Part shown: positions 1 through 8,688 of the stretch, piece by piece
Numbering within the stretch: position 1 is the first letter of the stretch
Layout of the letters: each line of letters begins with the position of its first letter
From: Kingdonia uniflora
Lineage: Eukaryota > Streptophyta > Magnoliopsida > Ranunculales > Circaeasteraceae
Length of the DNA: 64,000 nucleotides
Reading direction: 5' to 3'
Assembly: GCA_014058105.1 (NCBI GenBank)
Contig: JACGCM010000669.1
Span: forward strand, 4,154,001-4,218,000
Position numbers and translations under genes: made by a program
Notes under the pieces: model-generated
The model's database searches: none
What the model was told of the DNA's origin: nothing
Seen by the model: the letters and a program-made list of their open reading frames with translations, nothing else

Positions 1-360
1 TATCTGGAGATATCGAGCTTTTGTGCCTAAGACCCCGGCTAGATATACCAAGGAATCGACGTGTCTATTTTCACCTCGAGGAAGATAATCGAGAGTTGCT
101 TATTCGATCATCTTGCCATTCTTCTTGTATTGCTCAGAGTAATGGTGGATGATGAGTAGCGAATCTGTATAAACTAAGAGTTCTGGGACGGCGAGTTCAA
201 GAGTGAGATTGAGTCCATGAATGAGAGCTTTGTACACGGTGAAATTATTTGAGGCCTCAAAATTCAAGCAGATTGAGTTCTCAATTTTATCGTTATAAAT
301 AGGTAATCAATACGATTCCAATTCTGGACCATGCGGGTCCTACTTATTCATTTATAAAAA
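1..360 (-). pseudogene. Element A second (archaeal-type) RNase H domain, partial
   Basis: Reading the minus strand from about 360 to the window edge gives a degenerate copy of the extra RNase H seen in D (13857-14200) and C (54500-55200). Recognisable blocks are the GIGIVLI strand, FEASNN, ALIHGL and LLVYTDS, with the acidic D of YTDS retained. The glutamate expected in the TEYEAL motif reads V-Y-K-A-L here, so an active-site residue appears lost. A frame change near 300 separates it from the RNase H upstream. In Tat-lineage elements this domain follows the ordinary RNase H and precedes integrase; here integrase would begin just left of the window. Confidence 0.75.
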
Positions 361-364
361 GTTT

Positions 365-1830
365 CTACCTTTTCCTTGTAATCCATTCAGCTCGCTTATA
401 AAATGCTTTGGGCGGTGGATCTTCTATAACTTCCTCTACAAGGTCAGGATCGTGCTCCTCCCATACGAGATCCTCCACTAGAAATTCTACGAGGAAGTCA
501 GCAATGGCCTGCCCTTTTTCGGAATTATATTGTTCGAACTTGATATCATATTCTCCCAAACTGACTAATCATTATTGCACTCTTTTTGATTTATCTTTCA
601 TGGATAAAACTTCCCGTAGTGCGTAGTTCATCATGACTTTGACTAAATGAGCTTGAAAGTAGCGCTTGAGTTTTTGTGGAGTATAAACAAGAGTAAGAAG
701 AAGTTTTTCGACTTTAGAATACTTCATTTCTGCTAGAGTGAGGGTTTTGCTGATGAAGTAGACTGGTTTCTCAATTTTCCCTTTAAGTCGAATGAGGACT
801 GAGCTAAGTGAAGTATTTATGACTACTAGGAAGATAATCAGTTCCTCATTATCTATAAGGGTGCTCATGATGGGAGACTTCCCCAAATAGGTTTTAAGAT
901 ACTGAAAAGATGCCTCGCACTCCGATGTCTATTGAACCGCTACATTTGATTGAACTTTTACTCGCTTGGTACAACTACGGAGTAATAAGAATAGCCAACG
1001 ACAACGGTCTGAAGATTTTGAAACAAAACGGTTGATAGCGGCAATTTTGTCAACAAGTTTCTGAACGTCTTTCGCCATTTTTGGGGATGGCATGTCGAAG
1101 TGAGCCCGAATCTGCTCTGGATTGGCCTTAATCCCCTTCTTACTGATGTGGTGGCCTAAAAATCGGCCAAAATGTCCTTCAAATTGATACTTATCAGAAT
1201 TGAGACGCATCCTGTAAGATCGAAGGATGTTGAATATTATGTTGAGATCTGAAATCTAATTGATGGACTGTATGCTTTTGTACAAGAGATCGTCAATGTA
1301 GACTTCCCCAATTTTCCCGAGATGGGCTTTAAACATAGTAGTCATCAATCATTGATAAGTTGCACCTGCATTTTTGAGACTTAAGGGTATGACTTTGTAA
1401 CAATAAAGTTCCCTTTCAGTGATGAAAGTTATTTTTTCTTAATCTTAATCCAAGAGTAAAATCTGATTGCATCCTGAAGCAGCGTCCATCATAGATAAAA
1501 GTTCATGACCTGCTGTGGAATCCAGGATCTGATGAATGTTAGGAAGAGGGAAACTGTCCTTTGGTGTGTGTTTGTTGAGATTGGTGAAATCTACACAAAT
1601 GCGGACCTTTACTTTCTTCTTTGGGTCAACGACGATGTTGGATATTCAATTCGGATACTTGGCTTCTCGAATGAATCCTACTTTGATCAATTTCTCGATT
1701 TCCATGCTAACTTCATCTCAGAATTGTGGTGATAGGTATCGCTGTTTCTTTTTGACTGTGGTGGCATTGATGTTGGTTGCCAATTTGTGACATGCCTTAA
1801 TCGGATTGACACCTGGCATTTCTTCGAAAG
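365..1830 (-). pseudogene. Element A reverse transcriptase and RNase H
   Basis: The minus strand from about 1830 encodes a gypsy reverse transcriptase with several stops. It starts near a MPGVNP block, continues through VGFIREAKYPNWISN, DFTNLNKHTPKDSFPLP and SMMDAASG, and reaches the catalytic YIDDLL at about 1283-1300. The thumb/connection region (929-1210) and the RNase H region with FISKTLTLAE (572-886) follow in shifted frames. The protein would copy the element RNA into DNA and degrade the RNA strand. At least five in-frame stops are visible, including inside the palm (YQ-stop-LMTTMF), so it cannot make the enzyme. Confidence 0.85.
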
Positions 1831-1899
1831 ACCACATAAAAATGTCTCGATTTAGTCGTTAGAACTGAATGAGAGCGTCTTTTTCGTGTTGAACCAGCT

Positions 1900-2620
1900 T
1901 AGTATTGATAAATGTTCCTCTACTAGGTCCATCAATGTTAATGTATTCGGTAGTCTCCTCCTTGGAATTTTAATCATCAGGGTGATCAGTTTTCTATAAT
2001 TGTTATGCTGCATATCTATCTGAGGTATCTAGAATAGTAGATACGGTATTTTCACAAGCCCAAGAAAGCTTTTGACTACCCCTGATCTCGTAGATACCAT
2101 CATTATGTTTAAAACGGAGTGCTTGATGATAGGTGGAAGCAATTGCTTCCATGTTATGAATTTAGTAACGGCCCATAATCCCGAGATAACGATACTTGAC
2201 GTTGATCACATGAAAGATGACATCTGTTATAGCTGGCCCCACAGTAATAGGCAAGATGATCTTCCCTACTCGCTCTTCTTTAGAACCATTGAATCCACTG
2301 ATGTCGGTATCGCTTTGAATGACATGATCGGCCAATCCCATTTGGTCGATAGTGCTCTAAAAGCAGATCTTGATACTGCTACCAGTATCGATCATCATTG
2401 TGTGCATGGCAAACTTCTCCTTCTTGAGCATTATGACTAACGCATCATGATGTGGGAATTTGACATGGCTAGTATCGCAATCTTTAAAGGATATCCCGAG
2501 TCGATGATTGCTCGATTTGGGCAGAAGTTTGGCTTATTTGTCTTGGGGTGTGAGATCGTAGCATTCTGACAGTCTTCTATACTTGAATCTGTTAGAGTTG
2601 GTGATCTTATTGATCTCGAT
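1900..2620 (-). pseudogene. Element A aspartic protease region
   Basis: On the minus strand, from about 2570 leftward, sequence matching D at 11527-12180 is visible: LTPQDK, FKDCDTSHVKFPHHDA, then the protease active-site motif MIDTGSS at about 2376-2399, and downstream ISGFNGSKEERVGKI and the AIASTYHQALRFKH segment. The protease would cleave the gag-pol polyprotein. The DTGS motif is intact here, unlike in elements B and C. Several stops, including one shortly after DTGSS, disable it. Confidence 0.8.
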
Positions 2621-2965
2621 CATGTTGTTGTGGCGTATATGGTAAAGATGCTTCTCCTCAGCTTGATCTTCGACCTAAACAACTTCAAGCTACTTTTTAT
2701 AGTTGCTATCCTTGTATGATTCTAGGTCAACAATATATTTGAGCATCCGTCTCTCCTTGAAAATGTATTCAAGCAACCTCTGTAAAGCATAGAAATTGTT
2801 AGTAGAATAATGGTTTACCTTATGGTGCATGCAGTATGGTCAGCTTTTGATTGGTTCCAATGGTTGGGAGAGACGGTAGAGCTAATCCTTAATGAGGATT
2901 AGAAAAATTGTGGAGATTCGAACGTTAATCTTTGGGAGGACCGGTTTGACTTGTGAGCTACCTTT

Positions 2966-4123
2966 TCAAGGGTTGAGCGTGTTTCCTTTGGCACACTTTT
3001 GGTCACCCTGATTCTCATTTTGTTTAGTGTTTCGATCTGATGGACCTTTCGTGGAAAGGACAGATTTAGTAGATTTATGCCTTTCAGACATCATCCTTTC
3101 GAGGTCGACATAACTATTGACCTTGGTGATCATATCCTCCAAGGTCGCAGGTCTGTTAAGGAAGAGGTGCTCTTTAGCTTTACAGTCGAACTGGAGTGCA
3201 TTGGTGAAAAAAGAATTAACTGCCTTTTGATCGAGATTGTCCACTTTACACGAGAGCTTTTGGAAATTCTTAGCAAATGCCTCAATCTTCTCTCCGTGCG
3301 ACTGTTTGAGACTGATAAGAGAATACAAATTTTCCTCTTTATCTCTACTATAAGCATATGTCTTAATGAATTGTTTATGTAGTTGGTTGAATAACTTTAT
3401 GGAAATTTTTGGAGTATGGAAACCTATCAGAATTTCCATATCGAATAGTTCTTTGGCAATTAGACTTCCTTGTAACTTGGTAAGGTTGTTGGTCGTGCCC
3501 AAAACCTGTGCTTCGATCAGCTCCTTAATACGCTGGTCCATATGCTCTTGTCTGATATAGTGACGGGTCAGTTGAGTGGCTTGACGAAGAGGTTACGGAT
3601 TATAAGTACCGGTACCTTCACTCAAATGATCTCGTGCTAGAACTCGAGGTTGTGGTCGTTGTTTCTCATCCTGGCGTATGAAGCATCGATGACCTCGGCT
3701 GAGCTCAGACTGAATGTCTCCACCCAAATGAATGGAAGGTTGAGGTTCATTTCGAATATGTTTGGAAATAGCTTTGTTGGTGGCTCCTTGAGGTCCTAAT
3801 CTTTCTCGCTCATAAACCCGAGAGGCTTTCGATACCTGATCATGATCTCGTACCGGGGGAGGCTGCTGAGTATCTTGCAGAGCCTGCAAGGCATTCTGTA
3901 TTGTTGTCATTTGATCTTCATGTCATTTGAGTGCTATCAAACGAGCTTGTCTTTTGGCATCGAGTTCCTTTTCATAGAGCTCTCGGTCGTGAGTTAACTG
4001 TCTTTCGAGCTTATTGTGTTTCTCCATTTCAGTATTGAGATTCGCTCGTAGCTCTGTAAGTTGTTCTGGTTCAACTGAGAGATCATGTTGGACTCCGATA
4101 GTCAGTCGCCTGGATGTTACCAT
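2966..4123 (-). pseudogene. Element A gag, with internal deletion and stops
   Basis: Gag forms the particle that packages element RNA. The start codon at 4123 opens MVTSRRLTIG, matching D's gag start. A charged helical segment (3923-4123) is followed by a stop and a Pro/Gln/Arg-rich linker (3593-3910). A third block (2966-3541) opens MDQRIKELIEAQVLGTT and carries the capsid-like end with RDKEENLYSLISLKQS and LEDMITKVNSYVDLERMM. Against D (10390-11050) about 50 codons are missing between FHTPKIS and IKLFNQLHKQF: the block with HKYKGTNPKEHILQ and LQWFHSLPE, the core of the retrotransposon gag domain. No CCHC zinc knuckle was seen. Two in-frame stops break it into three pieces. Confidence 0.82.
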
Positions 4124-4182
4124 GATTGAAATATTGTAGTTGATTGATTGAATGCCTTAGGATATCGTAGAAAGAATTTCTT

Positions 4183-4201
4183 TCCCACAGATGGTGCCAA
4201 A
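4183..4201 (-). other. Element A primer-binding site
   Basis: Directly inside the 5' LTR the minus strand reads TTTGGCACCATCTGTGGGA. The same position in D reads TTTGGTACCGTCGGTGGGA, and in C ATTGGCACCGTCTGTG. The shared core TGGCRCCGTCTGT is a plausible tRNA 3'-end complement; which tRNA primes it I did not establish. Confidence 0.65.
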
Positions 4202-4811
4202 TGTAATGGCCTAATTCCGTGAGCTCAAAGTGGTCAGGAATTAGTCCTTACACCAATGTACCTATGACAAAAATCTAATAGACAAGAAATGATATAGGTG
4301 TTTAGCATGGAAAACCAATGAATAGGTAAGATCCATGACCTTGTATTGAGGACCTTTGTAATAGTGGCATTTATTGCTTGAGGCTGATGATATCTTATTT
4401 CAATTTATTTCTAGACTTAGAAGTGATTGATCTTGTGAATAAGAATTTTGGAGCCTTGGGAATCTTAGAAAATATCTTTTCTTGGTGATTTTCTTCTCCT
4501 TTTTCTGGTCCTTGTCTCTTCTGGAGCTTTTCCTTTATATAGGCCTCTTTCACAACTCTTCTTCATGCTGAAGCACGTCCTCCGTTTGATGTGGCTGTTT
4601 AACTGGGTAACTGCTGAGTTCGTGAGAGACAGGTGGCTTTGACTTGTTCAAGTTTTTTTATTTTAGCTCGACTCACGTATCTTAATAGTTCGTGGAGTAC
4701 ATGGTATTGCTGACTGGAGAAGTCGTATGAAGAATGCGTGAGTTTGAGATGGAGGTAATTCTAACTAGCTACAACTCGATTTTAGGTGAGATCAAAGGAT
4801 AGGTCTCTACA
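4202..4811 (-). repeat. Element A 5' LTR
   Basis: About 610 bp, bounded by TGTAATGG at 4202 and CTCTACA at 4811 on the plus strand. The end is defined by aligning its reverse complement with the D LTR start (TGTAGGGACTTATCCCTCG). On the minus strand a TATA-like box (CCTATATAAAGG) lies at about 4530-4545, placing transcription toward gag. The partner LTR is outside the window, so age and target duplication cannot be judged. Confidence 0.85.
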
Positions 4812-5108
4812 GTATGGACTCGATCTGAGAGAATTCGTTATGCCGCTGAGGGGTGGTTGGTGATAAAGATAGTTAAAGTGCGGGAATAGATTTTTGGAGT
4901 GCTTGATTATGATATTGAGCTGCCAGTGAGGGAGGTTCAATTTGAAGGTTTAGATGGGATTGAGAGAGGACGAGAGTATGAACGTCATTTTTATGAAGTG
5001 ATGTTTCAAGAAATCATGGTGGATCCTGTAGCTCGAAAAGATGCAGTGAGATCGCCTGCTGTAGAAGAGATCGAATTGGAAGATGTGACACTACGTGAAA
5101 ACATGTAA
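4812..5108 (+). pseudogene. Remnant of antisense gene II from a further element (F)
   Basis: Immediately right of A's LTR the plus strand encodes VWTRSERIRYAAEGW, then after one stop IFGVLDYDIELPVREVQFEG and EEIELEDVTLREN. It is clearly homologous to antisense gene II of element E (25106-25489, minus) and of element D (20727-20954, minus). Function unknown; it is a small acidic protein specific to these elements. Because the copy reads plus, element F must have been oriented minus, opposite to E and D. The first codons are missing, so A's insertion point lies inside the start of this gene. Confidence 0.7.
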
Positions 5109-6027
5109 TTACCGACCTTTATGGATTGTAATTTATGACTTGCTATTGTATTTTTCTCTGGTTGAAGAATACAACTTCTATTACCAGTCGTAATTTTATA
5201 ACCCCTGTCGTTTGCTATTTTCTTAGTCTTATTTATGTCTTCAAAAATACGACTCTTGTCATAGTCAAGATAATGTAGCAATTTTACCTCTGGACACTGT
5301 CATTTCTCGTTTTTCACCCAATTATAACTGCTGATCCAGAATGCAACCTACAATTGCTTTATTTAAAAATCTAATTCTATTAAAAATCTTTCCATAATCT
5401 TAACACCTATCTTCTCTCCGGGTGTCCATCGTCTCTGTATGATAACCTCTATCTCATCTCATTCTCTTTCCCCAGAAACTTTTAAAAGGAGAATAATTCA
5501 GGGCCCAAACTCTTGATTTCTTCAAGAAACTTACCAAAATGCACAATAATTATTGTGTCATCTGTTCCATTACGGGGAATGTTTTCTTTCGTACTGCGAG
5601 AAACGCACAATGGTTCTGCCCATCTTGTAGTAATCACGAATGGCATAAAAGTAGGTAAATTGATTTCTTGGATTTCTAACTTTTTTGCATAAATCCATTA
5701 ATGGGGTTCTCTATTTTACCATATTTTGTACAATTTCTCTAATTCAAAGTAAATACATCAATTTTTATATCAAATACAAATAATTTGAATCGATCGCTTT
5801 GCAATGGTACGTGAGATTAGGATTTCTATTGTACATTCTCTCTTATAGATTTATTGTTGGCTTGAGCTGTTTAGATTCCTTTTTTAATTTTACCCAAATT
5901 TTTACAAAGAAAAAGAGTAGGAAGCAGTTGTATCAAACTAGTTCTTCTGTATCTTTGGTTTTTTCTCATGAATTTAAGGTGTATTGGTCTTCGCTCTACC
6001 ATTTTATCGATCGATATATTATGATTG
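5109..6027. other. Non-coding stretch between element F and PPR fragment
   Basis: A+T-rich DNA. Apart from the short cysteine-rich ORF, no coding similarity was seen. The first 180 bp may still be element F, as they continue directly from its antisense gene. ORFs at 5006-5281 (minus) and 5799-6047 (plus) show no recognisable protein. Confidence 0.5.
5539..5658 (+). CDS. Short cysteine-rich ORF, 39 codons, unknown
   Basis: ATG at 5539 opens a 39-codon frame ending in TAA at 5656-5658. It holds two CxxC pairs (CVIC near residues 6-9 and CPSC near residues 27-30) followed by two histidines within the next ten residues, a spacing like a small zinc ribbon. It follows about 200 bp of C/T-rich sequence resembling a plant 5' leader. 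The ORF could be the first exon of a longer gene, since GTAGGTAAAT follows as a possible splice donor. It may belong to element F or to flanking host DNA. I did not recognise the family, and the ORF is short enough to be chance. Confidence 0.3.
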   Translation: MHNNYCVICSITGNVFFRTARNAQWFCPSCSNHEWHKSR

Positions 6028-6621
6028 TTTTTGCCGACTATTTTTGATATGCTTTTGAAGGTTTATGAGGAGAAACAGTTGACGAAGAAGGCGTTGCTTG
6101 TGTTTGATAATATGGGAAAGTAGGGGTGTAGCCCGAGTTTAAAATCGTGTAGTTGTCTTTTGAATAATTTTGTTAGGAATGGTGAAAGTGATGTAGCTAG
6201 TTCTGTTTATAATCAGATGGTTAGAGCTGGGATTGTACTGGATGTGTTTGCGATTACGATAATGGTGAATGCCTATTGTAAAGATGGTAGAGTGTGTAAA
6301 GCTATGGAGTTTGTAAATTATATGGATTGTCGCGGGCTTGAGCTGAATGGTGTAGCTTCCAATGCTTTGATAGGTGGGTATGTTGATCTAAGAGATATGG
6401 AAAGAGTATCCAAAGTTTTGAAGTTAATGTCCGAAAGGAGAATTACCAATGATGTGGTCACTTATACTTTGTTGATTAAAGGCTTTTGTAAGTTAGGTAG
6501 GGTGAGTGAAGCAGAGAAGATACTTCGTGGAATGACGGAGAAAACATCATTGGTTGTAGATGAACATCTTGGTTATATTGGTATGTCTCTTCTTTGGTCA
6601 AGCGAGCTGACTCCAATTTGA
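6028..6621 (+). pseudogene. Pentatricopeptide-repeat (PPR) gene fragment
   Basis: PPR proteins bind organelle RNA through tandem 35-residue helical repeats. The frame runs from about 6028 (PTIFDMLLKVYEEKQLTKKA) through repeats with diagnostic helix pairs: SVYNQMVRAGIVLDVFAITI, VNAYCKDGRVCKAMEF, ALIGGYVDLRDMERVSKVL and VTYTLLIKGFCKLGRVSEAE. About five P-type repeats are present. A stop lies at 6121 just before SPSLKSC, the natural start of the repeat array is absent, and similarity ends after LVVDEH near 6570, where typical family members continue for many more repeats. It is therefore a truncated piece of a larger P-class PPR gene. It lies between remnants of two retroelements; whether it is a relic in place or a moved fragment is not decidable here. 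Confidence 0.85.
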
Positions 6622-7213
6622 CCTACACATCACAGATACAATACATCAAGTTCGATTCAAGAACACTCAATCGATACATACATGAATCTTATTTTTAACA
6701 AACTTCTATTATTTGACATCTACTGTGTGAAACTACTTCTAAACTTAAGGTTGAAGTATGATCCCAGTTCGATGAACAATAACATATACTTCTAATTCTA
6801 AGGTACACATTCTCAATATTCTAACTTTTACAACACTTTGATATTATCTACACACAATTGAGTACCATTGCCCCTAAACTATTAACATGTTTTTGGTCTG
6901 TCTCTATGCTCTAATTTTTACTTTGTAGCTCTAGAGTTATCTATCATACAAGTGAAATATCTCTTGCTCTTTTCTAACTTGTAGCTCCGCTTGCAAAGTC
7001 AACAAGGACGTTGAGGCATCTTTTTCCTTAGCGAGCTCATTTTCTAATTTTTTATTATTCCGAGGCACATATCCTTATGTCCCTACAAACAAGGTTTACA
7101 AACATCACTTAGCCTACAAAAATTTATCATTCATTGACCCATACAATTACAGTTTACAAGCCCCCCTTATCACACAACCAAAGAGTCAACAATTTTATTC
7201 TACCTTATCATTC

Positions 7214-8040
7214 TCATTCTAAATTCTCTGGGTTCACAATATCATCCCCTTCATTCTCTCGCACAGTTTGGGGTAAAACTCCATCGAACCCTCTCACAAT
7301 GCCATCCCCATCATCCTCAACCTCCTCCTCTTCAACGTAGGTATCCTCCATATCATTCACCTCAGTTTTGGTGTACCCCATTTTCAGAAGGTGGAACCCA
7401 GTCTATCACGCTGGACTACCACCTCTTCCAGATTCTTCCTCGCTTCTTCTATCAGCTTGTTAATCTTTACCTCTTGCGCAGTCTTCACAAAACTCAGTCG
7501 CTTCCCCACCCAAACCAAGTCTGATTTCAATCAATCTACCTCCTTCTTGAGCTCTGCCTTCCCACTCTTGAGCTCGACTTTCTCGTCCTCCATCCCGAGG
7601 CAAATCCCCTTCTTTAAACGAGCAGCCTACAACCAAACAAAAAGCAAATTAAACACATTTTTGGAAATACATCACTATACAGAATTTAGAGAACACTCAA
7701 ATCATCAAACTTACCACTTTGGTCATCTCCTCCACACCCTTGCGGGCTTCAAGCCTCGCCCTATCCTTAACAGCTTTCAACTCATCTTTTACACCAGGAC
7801 GATTCTCAGCGACCTTTGCCCCAATCAGTTTAGAAGAAAGATCTACCGTTATCTTTTTTGCCCCTCCCTCGACCTCACCACTCCTCGTTGTTCAAGAGGA
7901 CGATTCTCAGTGACCTTCGGAAACTCCTGAGCTAGGTTGCTCGTCGTGGGAAATTCTGGCAAGTTTGCAAAATCCACTCTAGAGGCCTTTGGCAAAGACA
8001 CTCGTCTCTCCCCATCAGCTCCCCTCTTTTTGTTGCTACC
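7214..8040 (-). pseudogene. Element E antisense gene III, 3' part (coiled coil and acidic C-terminus)
   Basis: The minus strand shows a coiled-coil segment (ICLGMEDEKVELKSGKAELK, KLIEEARKNLEEVVVQRDRL) and then the conserved C-terminal block KMGYTKTEVNDMEDTYVEEE, ending NPENLE-stop at 7214-7216. It matches D's gene III end (LKGYSQEEVDAIKADTYVE at about 18100). The 5' part of the same gene lies at 22998-24014, so element D (8041-22997) splits it. In-frame stops (for example after KKEVD) and frame changes are present. Function unknown; the C-terminus is strongly acidic. Confidence 0.72.
8036..8040. repeat. Element D target-site duplication, left copy
   Basis: CTACC precedes the 5' LTR; CCACC follows the 3' LTR at 22998-23002. 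Four of five bases match, consistent with a 5-bp duplication and one later mutation. Confidence 0.6.
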
Positions 8041-8616
8041 TGTAGGGACTTATCCCTCGACCTCACTCATAATGGAGCTCACAAAGTTTGATTTACGTCC
8101 ATCTCAGGCTCACACAATTTTAGTACTTAACACTCCAGTCAAACATTTCAACCAGCCCCACGAACTACTCAAGAACGTGGGTTGAGATAAACCCAGAAAA
8201 CGTTATTTAGTCGAAGAAACCTGTTTCCCACAAACTTTTCATTTATCCAGTCAACACCATTAACCACATTATTCAGAAGACGTGCTCCAGCACGACGAAG
8301 AGCTGTGGTGAAGCCTACATAAAAGAAAAGTTCCATAAGAGACAGGGACCAAAAAAGTACTCAAACTTCATATTTATGAGATCAAAAGTATTTCTATATT
8401 CTTGAGATCACTTGAAATAAAGATATCCACTCCAAGCAATAAAGATACTATTACAAAAATCCTCCATACGAGGTCGTGGCTTTTTACCTGTTTAGAGGTT
8501 TTCCATGCTAAAAACACCTGTCTCCAATTCTTGCTTTATATTAGCGTATTGTTACAGGGTCATTGGTGTGATACCTAATTCCTAATCGTATCGAGCTACA
8601 AAATTTGGCCATTATA
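8041..8616 (+). repeat. Element D 5' LTR
   Basis: About 576 bp, starting TGTAGGGACTTATCC and ending GGCCATTATA. Its partner at 22420-22997 ends GGCCATTACA. The TATA box region reads CCTACATAAAAG against CCTATATAAAGG in the 3' copy, so the upstream promoter has lost its TATATAAA core. The tail from about 8400 (CCTCCATACGAGGTCGTGG) is shared with the E LTR. Confidence 0.93.
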
Positions 8617-8635
8617 TTTGGTACCGTCGGTGGGA
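8617..8635 (+). other. Element D primer-binding site
   Basis: TTTGGTACCGTCGGTGGGA directly follows the 5' LTR, matching the equivalent site in A with four changes. Confidence 0.65.
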
Positions 8636-8688
8636 AAGATTGCATTTCCACGATACCCTAAAGTTGTCTTTCATTACAATTTTCAACT

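Larger units (their letters stand above)
1..4811 (-). mobile_element. Element A: Tat-type Ty3/gypsy retrotransposon, left part outside window
   Basis: The element runs right to left. Its 5' LTR is at 4202-4811, the primer-binding site at 4183-4201, gag at about 2966-4123, and pol from about 2580 to the window edge, which falls inside the second RNase H domain. Integrase, any antisense genes and the 3' LTR lie outside the window. The protein sequence is closest to element D (same gag start, same DTGS-type protease block, same YIDDLL motif), so A and D belong to one family. Many in-frame stops make it inactive. Assignment to the Tat lineage rests on the additional RNase H domain, a trait established for that lineage, and on similarity to the three complete elements in this window. 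Confidence 0.9.
6622..8040 (+). mobile_element. Element E, first segment (antisense-gene end, then D insertion)
   Basis: Element E reads plus, inferred from its 3' LTR at 39036-39651 and from antisense genes on the minus strand. This segment carries the 3' end of its antisense gene III (7214-8040, minus) and, at about 6935-7060, a short coiled-coil block (ENELAKEKDAS, LLTLQAEL) that matches the start of region IV in D. E's 5' LTR, gag and pol are absent: the DNA to the left is the PPR fragment. The left boundary near 6622 is only approximate. The segment ends at 8040, where D's LTR starts. Confidence 0.7.
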
